A stretch of 64,000 bases of DNA from Deltaproteobacteria bacterium (GCA_011526105.1 WYAZ01000081.1:44590-108589); one strand, 5' to 3'; numbered from the stretch's first letter, positions 37,556-46,804 are shown. Translations and numbers: made by a program. Notes: generated from the letters alone by a model not told the origin.

Positions 37556-38799
37556 GTCCAGCTCGTCCGCGCCTTGGGCTCCTTGTGCAGCTCGAAGACC
37601 TCATGGAGGCTTCGCACCGCGAGCTCGGCGTACTTCTCGTCGATGACCACGCTGATCTTGATCTCGGAGGTCGAGATCATCTGGATGTTGATGCCCTCCT
37701 GGGCGAGCACGCTGAAGGTGCGCGTGGCGACGCCCGCGTGAGAGCGCATACCGACGCCCACAATCGACACCTTCGCGATGTCCGGCGCGGTCTCGACGCG
37801 ATGGATGCCGATCTCCTGCGCGAGCTTCTCCACGATCCTCGTGGCCTGCTTGAGATCGGTCTTGGGCACCGTGAAGGTGAGATCGGTCTTTCCGTCCTCC
37901 GAGGCGTTCTGGATGATCATGTCCACCACGATGCCGGCCTCTGACAGTGGGGTGAATATCTTCGAGGCGACGCCCGGCTGGTCCGGGACCCTGCGCAGCG
38001 AGATCTTCGCGTCGTTCCGATCGAGCGACACGCCCTGCACGGCTACACCTTCCATGTCCGCATCCTCCTTCGTGAGCAGCGTGCCCGCGGAGCGGGTGAA
38101 GCTGTTTCGCACCCGAACGGGCACCTCGTACTTCATGGCCAACTCGACGCTTCGTATCTGAAGCACCTTCGCGCCCAGCGAGGCGAGCTCGAGCATCTCC
38201 TCGTAGGCGATCTTCTCGAGGAGGCGCGCATTACTCACGACGTTGGGGTCGGCGGTGTAGACACCGTCCACGTCCGTGTAGATGTCGCAGAAGCTGGCGC
38301 CCAGACCGGCCGCAATCGCGACCGCCGTAGTGTCGGAGCCCCCGCGCCCCAACGTCGTCACGTCTCCCTCCGGATCGACGCCCTGAAAGCCGGCGGCGAC
38401 GAGGACGGTGCCCTCGGCGAAGGCCTGATCGAAGGTCCTACGGTCGAACTCCGTGATCCGCGCGCGGGTGTGCGCGCCGGTGGTGCGCAGCCCCATCTGA
38501 TAGCCGAGGATCGAACGCGCGGGGATACCTCGCTGGCTCAGGATCATGGCGAGGAGCGCGGTCGAGACCTGCTCACCGGTGGCCACGAGTGCGTCGAGCT
38601 CTCGCGGAGGCGGTTCCTCGACCGCGTCGTGAGCCAGCGCGACCAGGCGATTCGTCTCGCCGCTCATCGCGCTCACGACGACCACGACGTGGTGCCCGAG
38701 GTCACGTTCAGCCGCCACGACGTCCGCGACGTTGCGCATCCGATCGAGGTTCGCGACGGAGGTGCCGCCGAACTTCTGCACGATGATGGGGGTGGACAT
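37552..38799 (-). CDS. lysC: Aspartate kinase
   Basis: A 415-aa aspartokinase, the first step in synthesis of Lys, Thr, Met and Ile and of diaminopimelate. Catalytic domain: VQKFGGTSVANLDRMRNVAD, VVSAMSGETNRLV, GEQVSTALLAM, the GRGGSDTTAVAIAAGLGA substrate loop and YTDVDGVYTADPNVV. Two ACT domains follow (VSLDRNDAKISLRRV, VSIVGVGMRSHAGVATRTF), so allosteric feedback inhibition by lysine and/or threonine is expected. It lies downstream of the TPR kinase gene on the same strand, with a gap of only 4 nt. Confidence 0.95.
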   Translation of the reverse strand: MSTPIIVQKFGGTSVANLDRMRNVADVVAAERDLGHHVVVVVSAMSGETNRLVALAHDAVEEPPPRELDALVATGEQVSTALLAMILSQRGIPARSILGYQMGLRTTGAHTRARITEFDRRTFDQAFAEGTVLVAAGFQGVDPEGDVTTLGRGGSDTTAVAIAAGLGASFCDIYTDVDGVYTADPNVVSNARLLEKIAYEEMLELASLGAKVLQIRSVELAMKYEVPVRVRNSFTRSAGTLLTKEDADMEGVAVQGVSLDRNDAKISLRRVPDQPGVASKIFTPLSEAGIVVDMIIQNASEDGKTDLTFTVPKTDLKQATRIVEKLAQEIGIHRVETAPDIAKVSIVGVGMRSHAGVATRTFSVLAQEGINIQMISTSEIKISVVIDEKYAELAVRSLHEVFELHKEPKARTSWT

Positions 38800-38803
38800 C
38801 TCT

Positions 38804-41695
38804 TCAGCCGTTCGAGAGCTTCTGGATCTCTTTGCTGATTCGCTCTCGGTCTTCTGCGTCCGGCCTGAGCTTCAAGTACTCCTCGTATGCTTGAATCGCT
38901 CGGCGCCGATCGCCGCGCTTATTGTAGAGCCCGCCGAGGTGATAATGCACGCACCAATGTCCGAGCGTGCTTTTCATTCCCTCGAGCTCGGCGATGGCCG
39001 CCTCGGGCTCCCGAAACGAACGACGCGCGGCCTGGCGGCAGCGCTCTTGAGGGTCACCCGTGGACTCCCGAGTGCTCAGCACCGGCGCGGGAGCCTCCGA
39101 CTTCTCGCGCTTGGGACGGGCGGCCGAGTTGTTCGGTGACGACGGAGGCGGGCTCGCGGAGGCGGAGGTGGCGGAGGTGCCGGTCATCTGCTCCAGGGAA
39201 CGACGCGCCTCTTCTCCTGAGCCGCTGTTTCCGGCCAAGCGAATGGCGTCGCGATAGCTGCTGAGTGCGTTCCTGGACGCGCCGAGCGCACGGTACGCAT
39301 GGCCGCGGCCCAGGTGTGCCTTCGCCTGAAGTTCGGGCGCCCGTGTGGTGTCGAGGACGCGCTTGAACAGTTCGAGTGCGTCTTGGTGATGCTGCGCGCC
39401 GAGGGCGGCTTCTGCCTCCTCCAGCACTTCCTTGACCGAGCGAGGGCGCACCAGCTCGAGCTGAGGTGGAGGTGCATCACCCGCCACCGCCTTGGGCGAG
39501 GGCGTGTGCCCTTCGCCGATCGGCGGGATGGGGCTCGAGTTCGATCGCTCTCCGCCTCGACCCAGCAGGATGCCGGCGGCGACAGCCATGAGCGCCGCTC
39601 CCAAGAAGACCGCGGCGCGCTTGCGCAGCGCTCGCTGCCACGAGGGCCCGCGACCGATGTCGAGGTTCATCGCCGTGACTTTGATCTCCCCAACCCGACG
39701 CTTCTTGCCTTCGCTCGAGGCCTCGGCGCCGGGCTCGGCCCGCCCTACGCCGATCGTCTTGCGAGCGACCGCCGCGCTCGAGGATCCGGAGTTTCGCTTT
39801 GCGCCGGAGGCCGAGCGGACGATGACCTCCACCGCTCCAGTCGAGCGCCCGGCCCCGGACTGAGCGCGACGCACGGCGATCGCACGCGCCGCCGTCTCGC
39901 TGTCTTCCGCCGGGTCGGCGGCGGGCCTGCGCGCCCGCACGATCTCGGTTTCGAGCGCACCCCCGCCCTGCTCGAACGCGGTCTGCGTAGGGATGTCTTC
40001 GGAGGCCTCGTCCAGAGGCGCCGGCCTCACGACCACTTCATCTTCGTCGACCAGAGAGGCTTGGATCCGCTGCTGAACCGGGGAGACCTCGGTGTCGGCC
40101 GGGGGAGGGAGCGGACCGCCGGGTGCGCGGGTCGACACCAGTTCGGTGGCCGAGCCTTCGAGCTGTGCCCCCGAGTCCGTGGTGGCTTCGGAGCGCGCAT
40201 CCGAGACCTTGGAGCGAGGCAGCTCCTGCGCGAGCGCCCGGTCTGGGTCGGCGACGGTCTCGTCTTCTTCGAGCAGCGCGGAGAGTCGCTTGCGCTGGGA
40301 CGGAGATGAGGGCTCGGTCGTGGCCGCGGGCGGGAGCTGAGGGGCCGTTCGCGCCTCTACGATGCGCCGCGCGGCAGGGATCTCCGGCTGGGGAGGCGGC
40401 GGCACGGTGGCGGGCTCCGGCGGAGGCTCTGTGGGCGTCTCGCGATCAGGCGCGGTCTGCTTGGGGTCGGCGACGAGCTGCAGCTGCGAGCTCGAGATCT
40501 CGGGCGGCTCGTCTGGGTCCCACGTCTCTTGGCGCACCGGGATCTGCCGCGTGTCACGCTGAAGCGACTGCTCCGGCAAGGTCCCCGCATTCGAGACCTG
40601 ATGGTTCGCGGACGCGACGGACATCGGCAGCTGGGGTGTCGCGAGTTCGGTCCTGCCCTCCGGGATCGATACGGGTGTCCAAGGACCGCTCGCGTCATCG
40701 AGTTTTCGACGCACTCCCCGCAGTGCAGCGACCGCTTCGGCGGCGGTGGGGTAACGTCCGTCTGGGTCCTTGGCGAGGAGGCGATCGAGGACCTCCGAAA
40801 GGCGCCGACCTCCCTCCGTGTTCCGCGCCAGCTTCGGATGAGCCTGGGTCGCGATGTTGTCGATGAGGTTGTAGACGTCGCTGCCTTCGAAGGGCGGTTT
40901 GCCGGCGAGCATCGTGTAGAGCAGCACCCCCAAAGAGAAGAGGTCGGCGCGACCGTCGAGCGGCACCTCCTTCTCTCGGAGCCGCTCCGGGGCCAAGTAC
41001 GTGGGGGTGCCGAGAATCTGGCCCTGTCGAGTGAGACCCGGGCTGCCGGTCTTGGCGATGCCAAAGTCGAGCAGGACCGTACCTCCATCCTGCCGAATGA
41101 AGATGTTGGACGGCTTGATGTCCCGATGAATGATCTTCTGGGCATGTGCGGTCGCGAGCGCGTCCGCGACGTCGATGGCGATCTGGACCGCCTGGACGTC
41201 CGGGATGACCGGCTGCGTTCGAAGCACGCGGGCGAGCGGACGGCCCTCGAGATACTCCATCACGTAGTAGTAGGTGCGGCCGTGCGCGTACGGGTCATCA
41301 CCTCGGCGCAGCTCGGGATCTTCGCCGTAGTCGTAGATGGTGACGATGCCCGGATGAGAGAGCCGACCCACGACTTTGATCTCACGAAGGAATCTCTCGA
41401 TGACCTCCTCGCGCTCCTGCTCATCCGTGACGAGGTCGGGCTCGATCGTCTTGATGGCGACCTGCCGCTCGATGCGCGGGTCCCAAGCGTCGTAGACCAC
41501 CCCCATGCCGCCGCGGCCCAGGTCGCCCAGGATGATGTATCGGCCGATGGACAGTCGCTTGCCGGGCTGGGTTCGCGCGCGCGTTTCCAGTTTTGCCCGG
41601 ATCTCCTCCGGGAGTTCGGCGGGGTCCAGCGGCAGCGCGGCCTGACTGAGCGCGGCGCCCGAGACGGGCGCGTTTTCCATCGAGCGTTCGGCCAC
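38804..41695 (-). CDS. Ser/Thr protein kinase with TPR C-terminal domain
   Basis: A 963-aa membrane kinase. Residues about 50-325 form a complete Hanks-type domain: LGRGGMGVVYDAW, AIKTIEPD, HRDIKPSN with catalytic Asp192, DFGIAKTG and GTPTYLAPERL. A long disordered linker rich in Pro, Glu and Arg runs from 335 to 690. A transmembrane helix (AAVFLGAALMAVAAGILLG) lies near 700. The periplasmic part has TPR repeats (GAQHHQDALELFKRVLD, HLGRGHAYRALGASRNALSS, HLGGLYNKRGDRRRAIQAY). The linker contains EISSSQLQLVADPK (about 398-412), also found in the 60501 kinase-like protein. It lies 4 nt upstream of lysC. Confidence 0.88.
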   Translation of the reverse strand: MAERSMENAPVSGAALSQAALPLDPAELPEEIRAKLETRARTQPGKRLSIGRYIILGDLGRGGMGVVYDAWDPRIERQVAIKTIEPDLVTDEQEREEVIERFLREIKVVGRLSHPGIVTIYDYGEDPELRRGDDPYAHGRTYYYVMEYLEGRPLARVLRTQPVIPDVQAVQIAIDVADALATAHAQKIIHRDIKPSNIFIRQDGGTVLLDFGIAKTGSPGLTRQGQILGTPTYLAPERLREKEVPLDGRADLFSLGVLLYTMLAGKPPFEGSDVYNLIDNIATQAHPKLARNTEGGRRLSEVLDRLLAKDPDGRYPTAAEAVAALRGVRRKLDDASGPWTPVSIPEGRTELATPQLPMSVASANHQVSNAGTLPEQSLQRDTRQIPVRQETWDPDEPPEISSSQLQLVADPKQTAPDRETPTEPPPEPATVPPPPQPEIPAARRIVEARTAPQLPPAATTEPSSPSQRKRLSALLEEDETVADPDRALAQELPRSKVSDARSEATTDSGAQLEGSATELVSTRAPGGPLPPPADTEVSPVQQRIQASLVDEDEVVVRPAPLDEASEDIPTQTAFEQGGGALETEIVRARRPAADPAEDSETAARAIAVRRAQSGAGRSTGAVEVIVRSASGAKRNSGSSSAAVARKTIGVGRAEPGAEASSEGKKRRVGEIKVTAMNLDIGRGPSWQRALRKRAAVFLGAALMAVAAGILLGRGGERSNSSPIPPIGEGHTPSPKAVAGDAPPPQLELVRPRSVKEVLEEAEAALGAQHHQDALELFKRVLDTTRAPELQAKAHLGRGHAYRALGASRNALSSYRDAIRLAGNSGSGEEARRSLEQMTGTSATSASASPPPSSPNNSAARPKREKSEAPAPVLSTRESTGDPQERCRQAARRSFREPEAAIAELEGMKSTLGHWCVHYHLGGLYNKRGDRRRAIQAYEEYLKLRPDAEDRERISKEIQKLSNG

Positions 41696-41775
41696 CGGTC
41701 GCGGCGATGTTAGGTGGGGCCCAAAAACCGGTCAATCTGCCGAAGGACGGTAAGGCGTGGAACCTCCCCTCTCGC

Positions 41776-41820
41776 CTAGCGCTCATCTCGCGACCGAAGG
41801 GGTTTTGAGATGAACTCTAG
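41776..41820. repeat. 45-bp palindromic repeat related to 56465-56631
   Basis: CTAGCGCTCATCTC (41776-41789) and GAGATGAACTCTAG (41807-41820) form an imperfect inverted repeat (11 of 14). Read on the minus strand, the element matches the left end of the larger element at 56465 over about 33 nt (CTAGAG-TCATCTCAA-ACCCC-TCGGTCGCGA pattern). The stop codon of the lipid-kinase gene (41817-41819) lies inside it. Confidence 0.65.
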
Positions 41821-42758
41821 CGTTTGAGCCGCAGCGCGCCCGGAAGATTCACGAATCGCGCCGGCAGGGCACCTGGCTGCTCACCGTCGACGTCGAGCAG
41901 GACCTGCTCGTGCGAGAGGGGAGCAGCTTCGACTACCTTGCCGCGGGTGTGAAGCACGCTCGGCCAGCTCAGGATCCGGCCCTGGTAGAGGTCAGTGATG
42001 GACGCCACCTCGCGCAGGCCCGAGCGGGTCTGGATCACGATGTCGAAGAGCCCGTCGTCGAGTTTGGCCTCGGGCGCGAAGTGCATGCCGCCCCCGAAGT
42101 ACTGGCCGTTCGCGCAGGCTACGGTGACGATGGGACCTTGGTAGAACTCGGTTCCGTCCACCGTCACCCGTACCTGCTGGGGCCGGTACGTCAAAAGCGA
42201 CTGCGACAAGCCGAGGAAGAAGGAGACACGGCCGCCCAGCGCTTTGCTCGTGTTGTTCACGCGGTTGTCGATCACCCCGGAGAGCCCAAAGCTCGCGATG
42301 TTTAAGAAGGCGCGGTGGGCGCGGCTGCCGTCCGGCCGATAAAACGAAACCATCCCCAGATCCACGGGCGCGGTCTCCGGCTTGGCGAGATGGGCGACCG
42401 CCTCCGGCAGATGGACCGGCAGGCCGAGCAGACGAGCAAAGTCGCCCCCGGTGCCGAGCCGCACTGGACTCACGATCATCTCTGGGTTCAGCACCTTCGG
42501 CTCGCCCGCGTCGTTCATGGTGACGAGCCCGTCGACGATCTCGTTCATGGTGCCATCGCCGCCGACGGAGACGATCATCTCGTAGCCCTCGCCCACCGCC
42601 TCCCGCGCGATGCGGGTGGCGTCTCCGGGGCCGAGCGTGAACTGGTTGTCCCAGCGGTCCAGCACCCGGTCCAGCGCGGCGCGAAGCTCGGGCCAGCTGC
42701 GGCCGACCCGCCCGTTTCCGCCGACTGGATTGACGATGACCAACGTTCTCGGACTCAT
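41817..42758 (-). CDS. Diacylglycerol/lipid kinase family protein (YegS/BmrU-like)
   Basis: A 313-aa lipid kinase with the DAGK catalytic fold: VNPVGGNGRVGRSWPEL near residue 10, the nucleotide-binding SVGGDGTMNEIVDGL with GGDGT at 66-70, and RLGTGGDFARLLGLP. The C-terminal beta-sandwich has ACANGQYFGGGMHFAPEAKL and DDGLFDIVI, typical of YegS/DgkB relatives. It phosphorylates diacylglycerol or a related lipid alcohol; the substrate cannot be read. ATG 42758 overlaps the upstream iron-sulfur gene (ATGA). The TAG stop falls in a palindromic repeat. Confidence 0.88.
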   Translation of the reverse strand: MSPRTLVIVNPVGGNGRVGRSWPELRAALDRVLDRWDNQFTLGPGDATRIAREAVGEGYEMIVSVGGDGTMNEIVDGLVTMNDAGEPKVLNPEMIVSPVRLGTGGDFARLLGLPVHLPEAVAHLAKPETAPVDLGMVSFYRPDGSRAHRAFLNIASFGLSGVIDNRVNNTSKALGGRVSFFLGLSQSLLTYRPQQVRVTVDGTEFYQGPIVTVACANGQYFGGGMHFAPEAKLDDGLFDIVIQTRSGLREVASITDLYQGRILSWPSVLHTRGKVVEAAPLSHEQVLLDVDGEQPGALPARFVNLPGALRLKR

Positions 42759-43936
42759 GCCCCGAACCTCGCGATCAGGTGAGCGATGTCCACAATCTCG
42801 GCGGAAGGATCGACCTTTCGCAGGTGGGCGAGGCAGCGCGGACTTGCGGTGACGAGCACCTCCGCCCCCGTCTCGCGAAACGCGGCCAACTTCGCCTCGC
42901 CCATCGCGACGGCCGTCTTGGGTTCCGTGCTCGGCAGCAATCCCGAAGCACCGCAGCAGTCCGCCTCGAAGCCCACGCCCCCCGGAAGTTCTCGCGGAAC
43001 ACCCGCGGTCCGGGTCACCAAGCGGCGGGGACTCCTGACGAGCCGGAGCCCTCGAGTGAGGTGACAGGCATCGAGATAGGCGAGGGTCCGCCGGGTCTCG
43101 AGCGGCGCTTCGGCCTCATCGAGCGCCTCGCCGGGTTGGGCCTGAGTCAGGCCCAAACGCGCACTCGCGAGCTCGCTCAGGTGCTGGATCTCGGGGGCCA
43201 GCGGCACCCCGACCACCTCGTACCAGTGTCTCATCGCGTGGGCGCAAGCTGGATCGTGCGCGACCACGGCGCTCGCGCCGGCCACGCGCTCCGCGAAGCG
43301 CTCCGCGTGATCGTGGAAGCCATCGAGGTCCCCGGCCCAAAGCAGCGGGAGGCCACAGCAGGCCGCGGAGGCTTCGGACACGGTCACCTCCGCGAAGCCG
43401 CGGACCAGGATCGCCTCGAACCACGCCACCACGACGTCCGGGGCCTCGTGGATGGCGGCACAGCCCGGCAGGTAGAGCGTCGAACCCGATCGCGTTCCCG
43501 AGGCGAGATCGACCTCGAAGCCGGCCTTCTTGGCCAGCTCCGCGAGCGGCTCCCTCAGCGAGCGTCCGTAAGCGTTGCCGGCTGCCGCGAAGCTGTCGCG
43601 CACTTCTCGGATGGCGGAGGGGGCCTGCCGGGCGGTGAGCAAGCGCTGCCGAGCGAGGCTGAGGACCAAGGTGACCTCGTTCTTGTGCAGGCAGGCCTCT
43701 GTGCAGGCGCCGCAGTGTGTGCAGTGATACGGGGCGTCGGACACCGCCTCGAGGCTCAGCCGACCGGTCTTCTCGAGTCCGGCCAGGGTCACCAGGCTGT
43801 GCGGACTCACCGTCTCCTTGGCCTCGACTTCCGCCACCGGGCACGAAGATCGACACAAGTTCGGACAGGTCACGCAGGTCTCGATCGCGCGGGCTTCGCG
43901 CTCCGCAAGGCGGGTTGCATGCGGTGAATCGCTCAA
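42755..43936 (-). CDS. CCG-domain iron-sulfur oxidoreductase subunit (GlpC/GlcF-like)
   Basis: A 393-aa protein. The N-terminal ferredoxin-like part carries two 4Fe-4S motifs, CVTCPNLCRSSCP (Cys21, 24, 28, 32) and CTHCGACTEACLHKN. The C-terminal half contains CCG-type segments (EASAACCGLPLLWAG, YLDACHLTRGL, EADCCGASGLLP). This is the architecture of GlpC, GlcF and HdrD-like electron-transfer subunits that pass electrons from a flavin dehydrogenase to a quinone. It starts at TTG 43936, overlapping the FAD-oxidase stop (TTGA), and so is almost certainly its partner. Confidence 0.87.
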   Translation of the reverse strand: MSDSPHATRLAEREARAIETCVTCPNLCRSSCPVAEVEAKETVSPHSLVTLAGLEKTGRLSLEAVSDAPYHCTHCGACTEACLHKNEVTLVLSLARQRLLTARQAPSAIREVRDSFAAAGNAYGRSLREPLAELAKKAGFEVDLASGTRSGSTLYLPGCAAIHEAPDVVVAWFEAILVRGFAEVTVSEASAACCGLPLLWAGDLDGFHDHAERFAERVAGASAVVAHDPACAHAMRHWYEVVGVPLAPEIQHLSELASARLGLTQAQPGEALDEAEAPLETRRTLAYLDACHLTRGLRLVRSPRRLVTRTAGVPRELPGGVGFEADCCGASGLLPSTEPKTAVAMGEAKLAAFRETGAEVLVTASPRCLAHLRKVDPSAEIVDIAHLIARFGA

Positions 43937-46773
43937 GGGGCCTCCTCGGACTCTCGGAAGAGCCCCATGGGATCAATCACCGATCGAACGCGGGTTTCGA
44001 CGTCGAAGAAGGCTGGCTCCGAGTCCTGACCCTCGTCCTCGAGGTTCACCTGGGCCTTCCGGGCGCCCTCTTCCGGCTCAGAGGGTCGCCGCCCGAAGAG
44101 CACGAGGCCGCCGGCCTCGATCGCGGCGCGTACGGTCCGCCCGCGGGTGTCTCGGTCGACGACTCGGGCCACGACCGTCGCCCCCTCGGGGGCCCAAAAG
44201 TCGAGCCAAGCCTCGCCCTCGGCCGCCTTCTCCATGGCGCGCAGCATCTCTTCCGCCTGGGTCCAAAGGCACGCGGCTTCGACCACCGCGTCGAAGCGCC
44301 CGCCGCCGGGGTCGAGGGCCTCTTCCAGGGGCGTTCCGCCCAAGTCGCGTGTCACCCTCGACTGCACCGCGAGCGCGGCCGCGAGGAGCTCCTTCGTGCT
44401 CGCCACGAGTTCGAAGCAGAGGCGCCCATCCGCGAGCACTCGTCCCGCGCTGGGCCGAAGGCCGCGCCTCAGGATCCTCCGTGCTGCGGTCAGCGCCCGT
44501 CCGAGGTCCTCGAACGCGATCGTCACCACCACCCGCTCCCTGGGGGCGACGGCTACTCTCAAAGTGGCCCGCGTGATGAGCCCGAATGCACCGTGCGCCC
44601 CGATGAACGCTCGGTCGAGTTCGGGCCCGGTGGCCGAGCGCGGGACGGGCCGCGTTTCGATGGGTTCACCTTGTGCGGTCAGGCCACGCACCGCGAAACA
44701 GAGGTCCTGCAGGTCACCGTGCGCGATGCCGCGCCGGACGAGAAGGTTCTGGGCGAGCCCCGTGCCGACCGATCGATCTCTTGCGCGGGGATGAACCGGC
44801 CCGAGCGTGAGCCCGGCCTTCTCGAGCAGAGACTCGAGACGCGAGACCGAGACCCCGGCCTCGACCTCGACGAAGAGCGAGGGACTCGAGACGCGGGTGA
44901 TGCCCTCGAGTTTCGAAAGGTCGACATAGACGGCGCTCTTGGGCGCCAAAATGCCAGCCTGATCGCTCGCGACCTTGATCCCGCGCGTGTGGGCCACTCG
45001 AAGCACCGCGGCCAGGGCGTTTTCGTCCGGGGGGCGCACCGTCGTCCGACCGCCGCTCGAGTAGAAGTTCTTCTCCCCGACCGCGGCGCCGATCTCTCGA
45101 GGGAACTCGCGGGCCTTCGAGCGCGCGCGTGCGCCCCCTCGGGGGGGCCGATGCACGTCGAAGCCGAGCTTGCCGGGGTTCATGATCCCCTTGGGATCGA
45201 AGCCGAACTTGAGGGCCTGATGGAGCTTGTTCCCGCCCGTGCCGTGCTCACGAGCCATGGCCTCCGCCTTGAGCTCACCGACGCCGTGGTGGTGCGAGAT
45301 CGTGCCTCCGGCGGCGTGCACCGCGAGCAGCGCGTTGCGCCAGATACGGTCGTAGCGTTCGAGGCTCGCCCCCGGATCGCTTGGAGGGGCTACGCCCACG
45401 AACGTGAAGTAGATGGAGCAACCTTCCGGATATGCATGGGAAAAGTGGGCCATCACGAAGGCGTCCTGCGCGATCGCTCGCCGCACCCCTTGATACAGCG
45501 TGCCCAGTCGATCCCAGGTGGCCGCGACCTCCATGGTGTCGACGAAAGCGCCGTTTGCGTAGGCCTTCGACTGCTTGAAGGAGACGTTGTAGCGGTTTTT
45601 GAGCCAGTGCTCGCCCGGTCCGACGCCAAGGTCACGGCCACCCTCCGCGAGGCAGAGCTCGAGTCCCCGTTGGGCCTCGGCCGCCACCAAGGCCGGCTGA
45701 CCTTCGAAGCCCAGGACCAACAGGCAATCTTCGGGGAGGAGACGAGTCGCATGCTCGATCACCATCGGCGCACCGAGGACCGCGCGAATGGTGCCGCGGA
45801 GCAATCCCCGGCCGAACTTTTGAGCGAACTCGGTCGAGGGGAGACGCCCCTGCACGTCCTGGAGGAAGTCTTTGGCGCGTTGACTGAGCGCCTCGAGCGA
45901 ACCCGCGCCGGCGGCCTCGAGAAACTCGTCCTCTTGCCCGTGGCCTCGCCCAGCGAAAGTGTCGAGGGCGTCGTAGAGGCGCACGACCGCAGGCCTCAGA
46001 CCTTCGCGCAGCATCGAGCGGATGCCTGCGAGGCCCGCCTCCACGTTCGGAAAGTTCAAGCCCCGCATCTCCCGGCGCTCCGGGACCGGCCTGATCCGGA
46101 GCTCGGCGGCGGTGATGACCCCGAAGGTGCCTTCCGAACCGAGGATCAAGGCGTTCCAGTCGGCGTGGGCTCCGCCCCGCGGGCCCACCATGCAGCGACG
46201 GATGCGCCCGGGTGAAGCCATCTCGAGACCGAGGGTCATGTCCTCGATCTTTCCGTAGGCGGTCGACATCTGCCCAGCGCTTCGGGCGGCGAGCCAGCCC
46301 CCCAGGGTGGAACACATGATCGATGAGGGGAAGTGACCGAGCGTGTAGCCCTTCTGGTTCAGCGCGCGTTCGAGTCGGTCGCCGATGATCCCGACCTCGA
46401 TCTCGGCCCGGAGGTTCTTCTCGTCGAGGACACGCACCGCGCGCATTCGCTTGAGGTCGAGTGTGATGCCGCCCTGCGAGGGGCGCGCGGCCCCGGTCAC
46501 GCCCGAACCCGCCCCATAGGGCACCACCGGGACCCCTTGGTCGGCCGCGAGCTTGAGGACGCGCGCGACCTCTTCGGTGGTCTCGGGCCAGACGACGCAG
46601 GAGGGGGCGGCGGGGATCTCGCCGGCGCGCAGGCGAATCAGATCGCGCGGCCAGAGGTCGCGGGCGTAGGCGAGTCGGTCGACTTCCAAGGTGGAGACCG
46701 CCTCGGCGCCCACGATACGCGCCAAGTCGACGACCAAAGAGGCGCCCGCAGCTGGTCGAGGCAGGAAACTCAC
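43933..46773 (-). CDS. Two-domain FAD-linked oxidase, AGPS-like/GlcD-like fusion
   Basis: A 946-aa flavoprotein. Residues 1-560 form a complete PCMH-type FAD oxidase: WPETTEEVARVLKLAADQGV, PYGAGSGVTGAARPSQGG, FPSSIMCSTLGGWLAARSAG and ILGSEGTFGVITAAELRI. A HHH-G-V-G motif near 493 is typical of alkyl-DHAP synthase (ether-lipid synthesis) and related glycolate/lactate oxidases. Residues about 575-940 form a second PCMH-like half (RPPDENALAAVLRVAHTRG, FIGAHGAFGLITRATLRV) that lacks the Gly-rich FAD loop (SDQAGILAP instead). It likely oxidises a 2-hydroxyacid or builds an ether lipid, donating electrons to the co-encoded CCG protein. Confidence 0.75.
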   Translation of the reverse strand: MSFLPRPAAGASLVVDLARIVGAEAVSTLEVDRLAYARDLWPRDLIRLRAGEIPAAPSCVVWPETTEEVARVLKLAADQGVPVVPYGAGSGVTGAARPSQGGITLDLKRMRAVRVLDEKNLRAEIEVGIIGDRLERALNQKGYTLGHFPSSIMCSTLGGWLAARSAGQMSTAYGKIEDMTLGLEMASPGRIRRCMVGPRGGAHADWNALILGSEGTFGVITAAELRIRPVPERREMRGLNFPNVEAGLAGIRSMLREGLRPAVVRLYDALDTFAGRGHGQEDEFLEAAGAGSLEALSQRAKDFLQDVQGRLPSTEFAQKFGRGLLRGTIRAVLGAPMVIEHATRLLPEDCLLVLGFEGQPALVAAEAQRGLELCLAEGGRDLGVGPGEHWLKNRYNVSFKQSKAYANGAFVDTMEVAATWDRLGTLYQGVRRAIAQDAFVMAHFSHAYPEGCSIYFTFVGVAPPSDPGASLERYDRIWRNALLAVHAAGGTISHHHGVGELKAEAMAREHGTGGNKLHQALKFGFDPKGIMNPGKLGFDVHRPPRGGARARSKAREFPREIGAAVGEKNFYSSGGRTTVRPPDENALAAVLRVAHTRGIKVASDQAGILAPKSAVYVDLSKLEGITRVSSPSLFVEVEAGVSVSRLESLLEKAGLTLGPVHPRARDRSVGTGLAQNLLVRRGIAHGDLQDLCFAVRGLTAQGEPIETRPVPRSATGPELDRAFIGAHGAFGLITRATLRVAVAPRERVVVTIAFEDLGRALTAARRILRRGLRPSAGRVLADGRLCFELVASTKELLAAALAVQSRVTRDLGGTPLEEALDPGGGRFDAVVEAACLWTQAEEMLRAMEKAAEGEAWLDFWAPEGATVVARVVDRDTRGRTVRAAIEAGGLVLFGRRPSEPEEGARKAQVNLEDEGQDSEPAFFDVETRVRSVIDPMGLFRESEEAP

Positions 46774-46804
46774 GCGCCGCGAGACGCTAGCCCGCCCTCG
46801 GGAT

